64,000 bases of DNA from Janthinobacterium fluminis (lineage in GTDB: Bacteria > Pseudomonadota > Gammaproteobacteria > Burkholderiales > Burkholderiaceae_D), in NCBI RefSeq assembly GCF_028595325.1, contig NZ_JAQQXR010000001.1:992001-1056000 (forward strand), in the 5' to 3' direction. Below, one piece after another: positions 1 to 9,001 of the stretch. Each line of letters opens with the position of its first letter. Positions within the stretch are counted from its first letter, which is position 1. Below the pieces are notes generated by a model. That model saw only the letters and a list, made by a program, of their open reading frames with translations, did no database searches and was not told where the DNA came from. The translations under genes were made by a program, and so were the position numbers.

Positions 1-781
1 ATTGCAGCGTGCGCCGGCTCACGTGCGCCTGCGCGCACAGTTCCGGCACCGTGATGGCGACGCCGCGGTGCGCCAGAATGTAGTCGCGCACGCGTGCCAC
101 GATGCGGCAGCGGCGCTGGAAACTGGCGGCCGCCGCCGGCTCGATGCCGCTGTGGTCCAGCATGGCCAGCAAGGCTTCGACCACCATACCTTGCCAGCGC
201 AGCAGCTGGTGCGGGACGGCGCCGGCCGCATCCGGCCGTTGCGCCAGCAACTCGCCCAACATCAGGACGCAGCGGCGCCGCTCGGCGGGATCGACGCGCA
301 ACACTTCCGCGGCCTGCAGGCGCAGCCAGTCGATGTCGCAGGCGCCGGCCGCCGCCGCTGCCGCCAGCAGTTCGCGGCAGACGACGATGCCGTAAATGCT
401 GTGCTTGCTCGGCGTCAGCAGCTCGAATTCATTGTTGCCGGGCCTGACCATGACGAATTCCGGCTCGACCTGGCGGCCGTTGATGCGGCTGCAGTCGGGA
501 TGGTCGGGGAAACCGAACCAGACGGCGCCGGGCCAGACGCGGCAGGACTGCCGCACCGACTGGCTGATGCTTTCGCGGAACACCTGCATGCGCGGCAGGC
601 GCAGCTCCGTCAGCACGCCCTGGAAACTGCCGGCGCTGATCTGGTCGTAGCTTTGTTCCCAGTCCGTCAGGTTGCGCGCCAGCGCGTCGGCGTCGCGCGT
701 CAGCACGGTGCGAACAGCCATGCCGCTGTTCCATACTGCGCCGTTGTGCGACACGCCTGTTTCAATCTGGTGCATATCCAT
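1..781 (-). CDS. AraC-family transcriptional regulator (EutR-like), C-terminus cut by window edge
   Basis: The reading frame is open from an ATG at 781 to the left edge, giving about 260 residues that start MDMHQIETGVSHNG. The visible end (near RVRDYILAHRGVAITVPELC, then AQAHVSRRTLQ) is the first helix-turn-helix of an AraC/XylS DNA-binding domain; the second lies outside the window. A purine-rich GAGAGCGAG precedes the start. It diverges from the ethanolamine permease and eutBC genes, which is the usual place for an ethanolamine-responsive AraC activator. The ethanolamine role is inferred from context. The N-terminal 200 residues would form the effector-binding domain. Confidence 0.8.
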   Translation of the reverse strand, partial: MDMHQIETGVSHNGAVWNSGMAVRTVLTRDADALARNLTDWEQSYDQISAGSFQGVLTELRLPRMQVFRESISQSVRQSCRVWPGAVWFGFPDHPDCSRINGRQVEPEFVMVRPGNNEFELLTPSKHSIYGIVVCRELLAAAAAAGACDIDWLRLQAAEVLRVDPAERRRCVLMLGELLAQRPDAAGAVPHQLLRWQGMVVEALLAMLDHSGIEPAAAASFQRRCRIVARVRDYILAHRGVAITVPELCAQAHVSRRTLQ

Positions 782-893
782 CTCGCTCTCAGTTGTGCGC
801 CTCGCGGCCGCTTCAAGCCGCTCCGGCTGGCGCCGCGCCTGATTGAAGGTTTGCCGATTTTCGATAACGCTGGTTTGCCGGGCCTGCCTATAC

Positions 894-939
894 TGCAATG
901 GCAGCAACTTCCATACCAGCGGCACCATGCAATTGGCAG
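894..939. promoter_or_regulatory. direct repeat in the eutR-eat intergenic region, candidate AraC-type site
   Basis: TGCAATGGCAG (894-904) and TGCAATTGGCAG (928-939) are near-identical direct repeats about three helical turns apart in the 225-bp divergent gap. AraC-family activators typically bind direct repeats in such gaps. Binding by the adjacent regulator is inference only. Confidence 0.35.
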
Positions 940-1006
940 AGGGCGGGTGGCTTAGGCCGGACGCCACCACATTCAACATAAGAAACACACTGCATTGGGG
1001 ACACAC

Positions 1007-2389
1007 ATGAAATCGACGACGGCATCGGGCGCAGCGCCAGCGCTGAAACAGACCTTGAGCACGCTTCAACTATGGGGGATCGCGGTGGGCCTGGTGATCT
1101 CGGGCGAGTACTTCGGCTGGAGCTACGGCTGGGCCTCGGCCGGCACGCTGGGTTTCACCGTCACGGCCATTTTCATCGCCGCGATGTACACCACGTTCAT
1201 CTTCAGCTTCACCGAGCTGACCACGTCGATACCCCACGCCGGCGGCCCTTTCGCCTATAGCAAGGCGGCGTTCGGCCCGACCGGCGGCTACCTGGCCGGC
1301 GCGGCCACGCTGATCGAGTTCGTGTTCGCGCCGCCGGCCATCGCGCTGGCCATCGGCGCCTACCTGAATGTGCAGTTTCCCGCGCTCGACCCGAAGCTGG
1401 CGGCGGTCGGCGCCTACTTCGTCTTCATGACGCTGAATATCGTCGGCGTGCAGGTGGCCGCCACCTTCGAGCTGCTGATGGCCTTGCTGGCGATCTTCGA
1501 GTTGCTGGTGTTCATGGGCGTGGTGTCGCCGGGCTTTTCGATGGCCAATTTCACCAAGGGCGGCTGGGCCGGGCAAGACAGCTTCTCGCTGGCGTCGATT
1601 CCCGGCATGTTCGCGGCGATTCCGTTCGCGATCTGGTTCTTCCTCGCCATCGAAGGCGTGGCGATGGCCGCCGAGGAGGCCAAGGAGCCGAAACGCTCGA
1701 TCCCGATCGCCTATGTCACCGGCATCCTGACCCTGGTCGTGCTGGCCGTGGGCGTGATGGTGTTCGCCGGCGGCGCGGGCGACTGGACCAAGCTGGCCAA
1801 CATCAACGATCCGCTGCCGCAGGCCATGAAAACCATCGTCGGCGAAAACAGCAACTGGCTGCACATGCTGGTCTGGCTGGGACTGTTCGGCCTGATCGCC
1901 TCCTTCCACGGCATCATCCTCGGCTATTCGCGGCAAATCTTCGCGCTGGCCCGGGAAGGCTATCTGCCGCATTTTCTCGCCAAAATCCATCCGCGCTTCA
2001 ACACGCCGCACCGCGCCGTGCTGGCCGGCGGGGTCATCGGCATCGCCGCCATCTACAGCGACGAGTTGATCAAGATCGGCGGGCAGACCCTGACGGCGAA
2101 CATCGTCACGATGTCGGTCTTCGGCGCCATCACGATGTACCTGATCAGCATGCTGAGCCTGTTCAAGCTGCGCCGCAGCGCCCCCGCCATGGCGCGGCCG
2201 TTCCGCGCGCCGTTCTATCCCTATTTCCCGGCGTTCGCGCTGTTCGGGGCGGCCGTGTGCATGGCGACCATGATTTATTACAACCCTTTGATATTCGGCA
2301 TCTTCACCGGCTTCCTCGCCCTCGGCTATGTTTTCTTCCTGCTGACCCGCGGCAGCCGCGAAGAACTGGCCATCTACGACGCCGTTTGA
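1007..2389 (+). CDS. eat: ethanolamine permease (APC superfamily)
   Basis: A 460-residue integral membrane protein with about 12 hydrophobic segments. It begins MKSTTASGAAPALKQTLS and then shows the APC-type first helix with GIAVGLVISGEYFGW. The segment FFLAIEGVAMAAEEAKEPKR is the conserved amino-acid permease loop. The ATG at 1007 is chosen over an in-frame TTG at 995 because GGGG sits 6-7 bases upstream of it. It is the first gene of a plus-strand cluster with a porin-like gene and eutBC, so the likely substrate is ethanolamine imported across the inner membrane. Another amine or amino-acid substrate is possible, but the neighbours make ethanolamine most likely. Confidence 0.88.
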   Translation: MKSTTASGAAPALKQTLSTLQLWGIAVGLVISGEYFGWSYGWASAGTLGFTVTAIFIAAMYTTFIFSFTELTTSIPHAGGPFAYSKAAFGPTGGYLAGAATLIEFVFAPPAIALAIGAYLNVQFPALDPKLAAVGAYFVFMTLNIVGVQVAATFELLMALLAIFELLVFMGVVSPGFSMANFTKGGWAGQDSFSLASIPGMFAAIPFAIWFFLAIEGVAMAAEEAKEPKRSIPIAYVTGILTLVVLAVGVMVFAGGAGDWTKLANINDPLPQAMKTIVGENSNWLHMLVWLGLFGLIASFHGIILGYSRQIFALAREGYLPHFLAKIHPRFNTPHRAVLAGGVIGIAAIYSDELIKIGGQTLTANIVTMSVFGAITMYLISMLSLFKLRRSAPAMARPFRAPFYPYFPAFALFGAAVCMATMIYYNPLIFGIFTGFLALGYVFFLLTRGSREELAIYDAV

Positions 2390-2422
2390 ATCCAGCCCAC
2401 CATCTCACCAGGATACTTGCCC

Positions 2423-3238
2423 ATGTCAACACTTACCCGATCCGGCGCGCTGCTTGCCGCCTGCGCCTTGCTCGCCTGCCAGGCGTCCGTCCATGCCGCC
2501 GAGGCCGCCCCGGCGCCCGCATGGGGCGTCAGCGGCAATGTGACGCTGCTGTCCGATTACCTGTTCCGCGGCGTCTCGCAAACCCAGGGCAAAGCGACGG
2601 CGCAGGCCAGCGTCGACTTCAGCCATGCCAGCGGCGCCTACCTGGGCGTGTTCGGCTCGGGCGTGTCGAACGCGGCCTACAACAACGGCAGCGGCGCCGA
2701 AATCGACCTGTACGGCGGCTATCGCTACGCGCTGGGCAAGGACAGCAACGTCGATGCCGGCCTCGTCACCTACTGGTATCCGGCGGCCCGGTTTCGCGCC
2801 GGCGGCCGCAGCATCAATTACGACACCCAGGACGCCAAGCTGGGCCTCAACGTCGGCAGTTTCAACGCCTACGCTTGGCTGACGCTGAGCAAAAACTGGT
2901 TCGGCTACGCCGTCGATCCCTACAGTGGCGACATCGTCGATTCGCGTGGTTCGACCTACGTCGAGGCGAACTGGAATCCCGAGTTGACGCCGGGATGGAC
3001 ATTGAACCTGCACGCCGGCCACCAGCGCGTGCGCAAGCTGGGCGCCTATAACTTCGCCGACGTCAAAGTGGGCGTGACGACAACCTGGGACAGCTGGACC
3101 TTTTCGGCGGCGGCCGTCTACAACAACGGCGACGACAAGAAAAACGGCCAGCCCCTGTGGACCTTCTTTAATATGGATGGCAGCGGCAAGAATGTCGTCG
3201 GCAAGCGCATCCAGGTCAGCGCCGCGCGCAATTTTTAG
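2423..3238 (+). CDS. TorF-family putative porin
   Basis: A 271-residue protein with a cleavable signal peptide (GALLAACALLACQASVHAAE). Mature sequence features typical of this family are SGNVTLLSDYLFRGVSQTQG, then alternating amphipathic strands rich in Tyr, Trp and Gly, and a C-terminal aromatic Phe (SAARNF) as in outer-membrane beta-barrels. The ATG at 2423 follows CCAGGA. Its position between the permease and eutB suggests it admits ethanolamine or a related amine across the outer membrane. That substrate is inferred, since members of this family have no firmly assigned transport role. Alternatively it may be a structural barrel. Confidence 0.75.
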   Translation: MSTLTRSGALLAACALLACQASVHAAEAAPAPAWGVSGNVTLLSDYLFRGVSQTQGKATAQASVDFSHASGAYLGVFGSGVSNAAYNNGSGAEIDLYGGYRYALGKDSNVDAGLVTYWYPAARFRAGGRSINYDTQDAKLGLNVGSFNAYAWLTLSKNWFGYAVDPYSGDIVDSRGSTYVEANWNPELTPGWTLNLHAGHQRVRKLGAYNFADVKVGVTTTWDSWTFSAAAVYNNGDDKKNGQPLWTFFNMDGSGKNVVGKRIQVSAARNF

Positions 3239-3280
3239 TCCGCCTTGAGGCTTGGGCATCACCACGGAGGAGGGAAGCAC

Positions 3281-4672
3281 ATGAGCCAATTCGCGCACAC
3301 GGTCGGCAGCAAGACATATCTGTTCCGCGACCTGCGGGACTTGATGGCCAAGGCCACGCCGGCCCGCTCGGGCGATTACCTGGCCGGCGTGGCGGCGGGC
3401 AGTGCCGAGGAAAGGGTGGCGGCGCAGATGGCGCTGGCCGCGCTGCCGCTGACGAGCTTCCTGAACGACGTGGTGGTGCCCTATGAAAGCGATGAAATCA
3501 CCCGCCTGATCATCGACGAGCACGACGCCGGCGCGTTCGCCGCCATCCGCCACCTGACGGTCGGCGACTTCCGCAACTGGCTGCTTGGCGACGCCGTCGA
3601 CGGCGCCGCGCTGGCGGCCGTGGCGCCCGGCATCACGCCGGAAATGGCGGCGGCCGTGTCGAAAATCATGCGCGTGCAAGACCTGGTGCTGGTGGCGCGC
3701 AAATGCCGCGTCGTCACCGCCTTCCGCAACACCATCGGCCTGCCGGGCAGCCTGTCGACGCGGCTGCAGCCGAATCACCCGACCGACGACGCCTCCGGCA
3801 TCGCCGCCGTGGTGCTCGACGGCCTGCTGTACGGCAGCGGCGACGCCGTCATCGGCATCAATCCGGCCACGGACAATGTGCCGCAAGTGATCAAGATCGT
3901 CACCATGCTCGACGAAATCATCGCCCGCTACAACATCCCGACGCAATCGTGCGTGCTCACGCATGTCACCAACACCATCGCCGCCATTGAGCGGGGCGCG
4001 CCGGTCGACCTGGTGTTCCAGTCGATAGCCGGCACCGAAGCGGCCAACCAAAGCTTCGGCGTCAACCTGCAACTGCTGGGCGAGGCGCGGCAGGCGGCGC
4101 TGTCGCTCCAGCGCGGCACCGTCGGCGACAACGTCATGTACTTCGAGACGGGGCAGGGCAGCGCGCTGTCGGCCAACGCCAACCACGGCCTCGACCAGCA
4201 AACCTGCGAGGCGCGCGCCTACGCGGTGGCGCGCAAGTTCCGTCCGCTGCTGGTAAACACCGTGGTCGGCTTCATCGGCCCGGAATACCTGTACGACGGC
4301 AAGCAGATCATCCGCGCCGGGCTGGAAGACCACTTCTGCGCCAAGCTGCTGGGCCTGCCGATGGGCTGCGACGTCTGCTATACCAACCACGCCGAGGCGG
4401 ACCAGAACGATATGGACGTCCTGCTGACGATGCTGGGCGCGGCCGGCTGCACCTTCGTGATGGGCATCCCCGGCTCGGACGACATCATGCTGAACTACCA
4501 AACCACGTCCTTCCACGACGCGCTGTACGCGCGCCGCGTGTTCGGGTTGCGGCCGGCGCCGGAATTCGACGCCTGGCTGCGGCAAATGCAGATATTTACC
4601 GAGGACCAGCAAGTGACACTGGGCGATACCTTGCCCGCGCCGTTCCAGCAGGCGCTGCTGCGATTGTCATAA
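3281..4672 (+). CDS. eutB: ethanolamine ammonia-lyase, large subunit
   Basis: A 463-residue protein matching the usual length of EutB. It starts MSQFAHTVGSKTYLFRDLRD after a strong GGAGGAGGGA ribosome site. The TIM-barrel catalytic subunit carries the family segments NTIGLPGSLSTRLQPNHPTD and ETGQGSALSANANHG. With EutC it forms the adenosylcobalamin-dependent enzyme that converts ethanolamine to acetaldehyde and ammonia. eutC follows 9 bases downstream. No EutA reactivase, microcompartment gene or acetaldehyde dehydrogenase is present in the window, so this is a minimal eut system of the kind used to obtain nitrogen. Confidence 0.96.
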   Translation: MSQFAHTVGSKTYLFRDLRDLMAKATPARSGDYLAGVAAGSAEERVAAQMALAALPLTSFLNDVVVPYESDEITRLIIDEHDAGAFAAIRHLTVGDFRNWLLGDAVDGAALAAVAPGITPEMAAAVSKIMRVQDLVLVARKCRVVTAFRNTIGLPGSLSTRLQPNHPTDDASGIAAVVLDGLLYGSGDAVIGINPATDNVPQVIKIVTMLDEIIARYNIPTQSCVLTHVTNTIAAIERGAPVDLVFQSIAGTEAANQSFGVNLQLLGEARQAALSLQRGTVGDNVMYFETGQGSALSANANHGLDQQTCEARAYAVARKFRPLLVNTVVGFIGPEYLYDGKQIIRAGLEDHFCAKLLGLPMGCDVCYTNHAEADQNDMDVLLTMLGAAGCTFVMGIPGSDDIMLNYQTTSFHDALYARRVFGLRPAPEFDAWLRQMQIFTEDQQVTLGDTLPAPFQQALLRLS

Positions 4673-4681
4673 GGGGAGCGC

Positions 4682-5470
4682 ATGAGTAACAAGACCGTGA
4701 TTGCCAATCCCTGGCAAGCCCTGCGACAGTTCACCGCCGCGCGCATCGCGTTGGGCCGCGCCGGCGTCAGCCAGCCGACCGCGCCGCAGCTCGAATTCCA
4801 GCTGGCGCACGCGCGCGCCCGCGACGCCGTGCATCTGGCGCTGGACGGCGCGGCGCTGGCGCAATCGCTGGGCCAGGCCCTGGCGCTGCCCGGCGTCGCC
4901 CTGCGCAGCGCGGCGGAGAGTCGCAATGTCTACCTGCAGCGCCCCGATCTGGGCCGCAAGCTCGACCCGGCCTCGCGGCAGATGCTGGTGACCCTGCGCG
5001 CCCAGCCGTATGACCTTGCCTTCGTCATCGCCGACGGCCTGTCGGCGCTGGCAATCGAACAGAACGCCTTACCCTTCCTGCGGATACTGATGCGGCGTCT
5101 GGCCGTGGAGCAATGGGCATTGGCACCCATCGCCGTCGTCCAGCAGGGCAGGGTGGCGGTCGGCGACGAGGTTGGTGAGGTGTTGGGCGCGCGCGCCGCG
5201 CTGGTGCTGATCGGCGAGCGGCCCGGCCTGAGCTCGCCGGACAGCATGGGCCTATACCTGACATGGGCGCCGCGCGCCGGCCTGACCGACGAGAGCCGCA
5301 ATTGCATCTCGAACGTGCGCCCGGCCGGTTTGCGCTACGAGGAGGCGGCGTTCAAACTGCACTACCTGCTGGCGGAGTCGCGGCGGCGGCAATTGTCCGG
5401 CGTCGAACTGAAGGACGAGACGCCGGAGGGCGGCCGGCTTGATGTGGCGGAGCGTAAATTCCTGTTGTAG
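4682..5470 (+). CDS. eutC: ethanolamine ammonia-lyase, small subunit
   Basis: A 262-residue protein starting [20 protein letters not shown] after AGGGGAGCG. Family features include the ARIALGRAG segment near the N-terminus, the [20 protein letters not shown] stretch, [19 protein letters not shown], and [17 protein letters not shown] near the C-terminus. EutC helps form the cobalamin site with EutB. It is the last gene of the ethanolamine cluster, and the adjacent acetyltransferase gene converges on it. Confidence 0.95.
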   Translation: MSNKTVIANPWQALRQFTAARIALGRAGVSQPTAPQLEFQLAHARARDAVHLALDGAALAQSLGQALALPGVALRSAAESRNVYLQRPDLGRKLDPASRQMLVTLRAQPYDLAFVIADGLSALAIEQNALPFLRILMRRLAVEQWALAPIAVVQQGRVAVGDEVGEVLGARAALVLIGERPGLSSPDSMGLYLTWAPRAGLTDESRNCISNVRPAGLRYEEAAFKLHYLLAESRRRQLSGVELKDETPEGGRLDVAERKFLL

Positions 5471-5472
5471 AT

Positions 5473-5518
5473 CGCGGCCGCTCCCCAGTCGGGCGGTTCG
5501 CCAGCGAACGAGGCCGCG
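5473..5518. terminator. hairpin between convergent eutC and acetyltransferase genes
   Basis: CGCGGCC (5473-5479) pairs with GGCCGCG (5512-5518), and inside it GTTCG (5496-5500), loop CCAG, pairs with CGAAC (5505-5509). The structure fills the gap between two convergent genes, so it could stop transcription in both directions. No T-run is present. Confidence 0.4.
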
Positions 5519-5529
5519 CCGCGGCAGTA

Positions 5530-6207
5530 TCAGTCGCGCGAAATCATTCTGGCCACCGCCTCGCCATCGTCGCGGAATCCCATGCGCCGATAGAGGCCCT
5601 GGGCCGCGACGCCGTCGCGCATGACGCGCAGGAACGGTGTTACGCCGCGCTGCATTTCGCGCCGGAGCAGTTTGGCGATAAGGCGGCTGGCCCAGCCTCT
5701 GCCCTGAAAGTCGGGATGGGTGCAAACGCCGCTGATTTCGCTTATTCCACCGGCGCACACGCGCGCACCGGCCATTGCCATCAGACGCGGCCCGTCGAAT
5801 ACGCCGAAATAGTCGCCAAGCTCGATGGTTCTCGGGCTGAACGGTCCCGGGCGGGTCAGCATGGCCAATTCGTGCGCCGCCGCGGCGTGCCGCACGCCGA
5901 GCAGCACGGCCTCGGGCGCCTCGTCCACGGCGGGCATGGGGCCGTTCCAGGCCATCCTCAAGAGAATGGACTCGGCCTCGACGCGCCAACCGGCGGGAGC
6001 GACCCCCGCCCAGCCGGCGCAGTATAGGAGCTCGCCAGGTTCTGTGTAGGGAAGCAAGGCATCAAAGTTCGGCTTGTCGAAATCCGGAAAAGCGATAAAG
6101 GAAGGAAAGCCCGGCGCATAGCGGCGCGCCTCATTGGTGCCGATGGCGAAGCCGGCATGCGGCCCGACGAGCGTGTGCCAGGCTATATTGTCAAGAAATG
6201 GGTTCAT
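5530..6207 (-). CDS. GNAT-family N-acetyltransferase
   Basis: A 225-residue protein with a C-terminal GNAT fold. The acetyl-CoA-binding motif A is visible as EISGVCTHPDFQGRGWASRL (about residues 151-170), followed by VMRDGVAAQGLYRRMGFRDD, the usual terminal strand-helix. The N-terminal 100 residues resemble the extra domain of GNAT proteins that use small-molecule or protein amines. The substrate cannot be deduced. It lies downstream of hcnC on the same strand but behind a strong hairpin (6281-6308), so it is probably a separate unit. Confidence 0.8.
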   Translation of the reverse strand: MNPFLDNIAWHTLVGPHAGFAIGTNEARRYAPGFPSFIAFPDFDKPNFDALLPYTEPGELLYCAGWAGVAPAGWRVEAESILLRMAWNGPMPAVDEAPEAVLLGVRHAAAAHELAMLTRPGPFSPRTIELGDYFGVFDGPRLMAMAGARVCAGGISEISGVCTHPDFQGRGWASRLIAKLLRREMQRGVTPFLRVMRDGVAAQGLYRRMGFRDDGEAVARMISRD

Positions 6208-6280
6208 GATGCGGCGATCATATCATTGGCGCCGCCCAGGTAGCGTCCGACGACGGTCCGGCTGGCGAGGTCACGGCCGG

Positions 6281-6308
6281 AGCCGGACCCGCAGGTCCGG
6301 GTCCGGCT
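6281..6308 (-). terminator. strong hairpin downstream of hcnC
   Basis: AGCCGGACCCG (6281-6291) and CGGGTCCGGCT (6298-6308) form a perfect 11-bp GC-rich stem with a 6-nt loop, starting 9 bases past the hcnC stop codon. There is no downstream T-run, so it may be an intrinsic terminator of weak type or a 3' end-stabilising stem. Confidence 0.6.
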
Positions 6309-6317
6309 CTGGATGGC

Positions 6318-7583
6318 TTACTCGGCCAAGGCCGCTTCCGCTGGGGCCGCGACTTGCCGGCATTCGCTGAAACGGCTGGCCAGGAAGGGCGTGACGTCGA
6401 TCGGCGTGGCTTCCTTGTGCACCAGCTTGTCCAAAAGCACGCCGGTGATGGCCGACGTCAGGATGCCGGTGCGGAAATGGCCGCAGGCATTCAGGTAGCC
6501 TTCGGTGCCGGGCATGGCGCCGAGGATCGGCAGCTCGTCCGGCGAGCCGGGGCGCAGGCCGGCCCAGCAGCGCTTGATGTTGACGTTTTGCAGTTCCGGG
6601 ATGCAGCGGCTGGCGCCCTGCACCAGGCCGGTGATTTCCGGCAGCGTGTTGCTGACGTCAAAGCCCTTGTCCTCGGTGGTGCTGCCGATGAGGATTTCGC
6701 CATTGTCTTTCTGCGCGATGTAGCAGTCGCTGGTGGTGATGCAGCCGCGCAGCAGCTTGGGTAATTTCTCGGTCAGCACGATCTGGCCTTTGACGGGTTT
6801 GACCGGGATGCTGCGGTCGCTGGCCCATTCGCACAGCTCGGAGGCCCAGGAGCCGGCGGCGTTGATGAGCGTGTCGCAATAGAAGCGGCCCGCCTCGCGC
6901 GTGTCGACGCCGATCACGCGGCTGCCCTGGCGCACCACGCCGCTGACGTTGGTGTTGAAGTAGATGTCGACGCCGTTCTGGCGCGCCGCCTCGGTATAGG
7001 CGTCCGTCAGGCGGAAGGGGCTGACCTGGTGGTCGCAGAGGAATTCCAGCGCACCCGTGGCGCTGTGGCTGATGTAGGGCTCGTTGGCGCGCAGTTGCGT
7101 CTGGTCGAGCCAGCGCACCTGGTCCGACAGGTGGGGGATCTGCGCGGCGATGTGCTCGGCGTACAACTGGTCTTGTTCGTCGTAGATGACGAATTTTAAG
7201 CCGGTTTCCTCGAACTTGAAGTCCATGCCATGATTGTCCATCAATTCCTGGTGCAACTGCGGGTACATGGCGTTCGAGGCCAGCGCGAAGTTGAAGAAGC
7301 TGTCCGGCAGGATGTGCGGGGTGCTGGCGCTGACTTCGACGGCGTTGCCGGCCGCTTCGCGTTTGTTCTTCGCGGAATTCATGCGGAAGAAGATCACGCC
7401 GCAGCCCAGGCCCACGGATTCGCCGATGGCCCACAGGCCGCCGGCCGAGGCGCGCGAGGCGTTGCCGGGGCGTTTGGCGTCGATCAGGGCGACTTTCAGG
7501 CCTGGCCGTTTCGACAGCTGGTAGGCGCAGGAGGCGCCGATGACGCCGCCGCCGGCGATGACGATATCGTATTTCTTGTTCAT
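6318..7583 (-). CDS. hcnC: hydrogen cyanide synthase subunit HcnC (FAD-dependent amine oxidase type)
   Basis: A 421-residue flavoprotein of the D-amino-acid-oxidase (DAO) superfamily, the usual HcnC length. The FAD dinucleotide fold is at the N-terminus (IVIAGGGVIGASCAYQLSK, about residues 7-25). The stretch RASAGGLWAIGESVGLGCG and the following VIFFRM are, as I recall them, characteristic of HcnC. The C-terminal CWAGLRPGSPDELPILG is the DAO second FAD motif. With HcnA and HcnB it oxidises glycine to hydrogen cyanide and CO2 at the cytoplasmic membrane. The ATG lies 2 bases after the hcnB stop. Relatives such as D-hydroxyproline or opine dehydrogenase subunits share this architecture, but the HcnA-type partner makes cyanide synthase most likely. 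Confidence 0.87.
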   Translation of the reverse strand: MNKKYDIVIAGGGVIGASCAYQLSKRPGLKVALIDAKRPGNASRASAGGLWAIGESVGLGCGVIFFRMNSAKNKREAAGNAVEVSASTPHILPDSFFNFALASNAMYPQLHQELMDNHGMDFKFEETGLKFVIYDEQDQLYAEHIAAQIPHLSDQVRWLDQTQLRANEPYISHSATGALEFLCDHQVSPFRLTDAYTEAARQNGVDIYFNTNVSGVVRQGSRVIGVDTREAGRFYCDTLINAAGSWASELCEWASDRSIPVKPVKGQIVLTEKLPKLLRGCITTSDCYIAQKDNGEILIGSTTEDKGFDVSNTLPEITGLVQGASRCIPELQNVNIKRCWAGLRPGSPDELPILGAMPGTEGYLNACGHFRTGILTSAITGVLLDKLVHKEATPIDVTPFLASRFSECRQVAAPAEAALAE

Positions 7584-7585
7584 GT

Positions 7586-9001
7586 TCAAACCTCTTCGGT
7601 GAGCGTGTCTGTGGTGGCGATCGCGGCAAAGGCCGAGAACGGCAGCGGGTCCAGCGGGAAGCGCGGACGTATCCAGCCGATGTCGGCCTTGCCGGTGTGC
7701 TCGCGCAGGCGGTCGCTGCAATAGCCGACGCACATCTTGCCCTGGCAATCGCCCATGCTGACGCGGGTGCGCATTTTCAGGCTGATCAAGTCTTGCACGC
7801 CCTGGGACAGCGCCGTGTCCACTTCCTTGCGGGTGACGTGTTCGCAACGGCAGATGACGGTGTCGGCGTCGGGCAGGGCCAGTTGCGCGCTGCCGCGCTC
7901 GGTAAAGCTGTCGATGCCGACGCGGAAACGCAGGATGGACTGCAGTTTGCCCAGGTATTGCTGGCGTATCGAGGCGGCTTCGTTGTCGCCGATGGCGCCG
8001 CGCTGGCGCAGTATCGACAGGGCGGCGATGCGGCCGCTGAGCATGGCCGCTTCACCGCCGCGCAGGCCGCCGATGTCGCCGGCCAGGTGGATGTGCGATT
8101 GGCTGCTCTGCTGCCATTCGTTGATCAGCGGCTTCAGGTAGCCATCGGCGTGGTAATCGTGCTGCAGATCCATTTGCTGGGTCAGCTGGGTGCGCGGGAT
8201 GAAGCCGTAGCCGACCGCCAGCGTCTCCGCCACCACTTGCTGCTGCCGCGCCAGGTCGGCTTTCCAGTTGCTGTCGTAGGGGGCCAGCGTGATGTCTTGC
8301 AGCTCGCTCTGGCCTTGCACGGCGACGACGCCCATGCCGTAATGCATGGGGACGCCGTGGCGCTTCAGGTAGCCCAGCATGCTCAGGCCATCGAGGAAGA
8401 GCTGCGGCTTGTTCAGCAGCGCCAGGGTTTCCTTGGCGATGCGGCCGAAGCTGCACGCCTCGTAGACGCCGGCCACTTCCGCGCCGGCGCGGTGCAACTG
8501 GCAGGCGACCAGGGGCAGCAGGGGGCCGGTGCCGGCGATGACGGTGCGCCCCAGCGGTTTCACCACGCCGCTCTTGATTTGTAATTGCAGGCCGCCCAGC
8601 ATCATCACACCCGGCAGTGTCCAGCCGGGGAAGGGCACACTGCGTTCATGGCAGCCGGCCGACAGCAGCAAGTGTTCGTAGCTGAAATGTTCGACCTGTT
8701 CCTGTTCGTTCAAGGCATACAGCGCGTTGCCGGCCTCGCCGCCGACGACGCGGGTGTTCAGGCGCACGTCGACGGCGCTGCGGATGCGCTCGAATTCCTT
8801 GTGCAGGGCCTGCATCGAGTCACGATAGCGCTCTCCCAGGTAGTCCAGCGTGACGCCCTGGCGCAGCGGGCCGCGGTAGAGCACGCCGCCAAGGCGCGAC
8901 GCCTCGTCGACGATGGTGCTGGCGACGCCGTGCTTGGCCAGTTCGATGGCCGCGGCCATGCCGGCGGGGCCGCCGCCGACGATCAGGGGACGCGAGCTCA
9001 T
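7586..9001 (-). CDS. hcnB: hydrogen cyanide synthase subunit HcnB (FAD/NAD(P)-binding, BFD-like [2Fe-2S])
   Basis: A 471-residue protein with an FAD-binding fold at the N-terminus (LIVGGGPAGMAAAIELAKHG) and a second nucleotide-binding site around TVIAGTGPLLPLVACQLHRA. Its C-terminal bacterioferredoxin-like segment has clustered cysteines (VICRCEHVTRKEV, then DCQGKMCVGYCSDRL) that should bind a [2Fe-2S] cluster. HcnB passes electrons from glycine oxidation onward. Its ATG overlaps the hcnA stop codon (ATGA), a sign of translational coupling. The same architecture occurs in opine and D-hydroxyproline dehydrogenases; operon order and the companion subunits support HCN synthase. Confidence 0.87.
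   Translation of the reverse strand: MSSRPLIVGGGPAGMAAAIELAKHGVASTIVDEASRLGGVLYRGPLRQGVTLDYLGERYRDSMQALHKEFERIRSAVDVRLNTRVVGGEAGNALYALNEQEQVEHFSYEHLLLSAGCHERSVPFPGWTLPGVMMLGGLQLQIKSGVVKPLGRTVIAGTGPLLPLVACQLHRAGAEVAGVYEACSFGRIAKETLALLNKPQLFLDGLSMLGYLKRHGVPMHYGMGVVAVQGQSELQDITLAPYDSNWKADLARQQQVVAETLAVGYGFIPRTQLTQQMDLQHDYHADGYLKPLINEWQQSSQSHIHLAGDIGGLRGGEAAMLSGRIAALSILRQRGAIGDNEAASIRQQYLGKLQSILRFRVGIDSFTERGSAQLALPDADTVICRCEHVTRKEVDTALSQGVQDLISLKMRTRVSMGDCQGKMCVGYCSDRLREHTGKADIGWIRPRFPLDPLPFSAFAAIATTDTLTEEV

Noticed and set aside
2-955. Long plus-strand open frame over the AraC gene
   Set aside because: Arg/Ala/His-rich composition without domains; it is the complement of the AraC reading frame in GC-rich DNA.
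2426-4612. A 728-codon minus-strand frame opposite the porin and eutB
   Set aside because: Low-complexity Val/Ala/Gly/Arg protein without motifs, opposite two well-supported genes.
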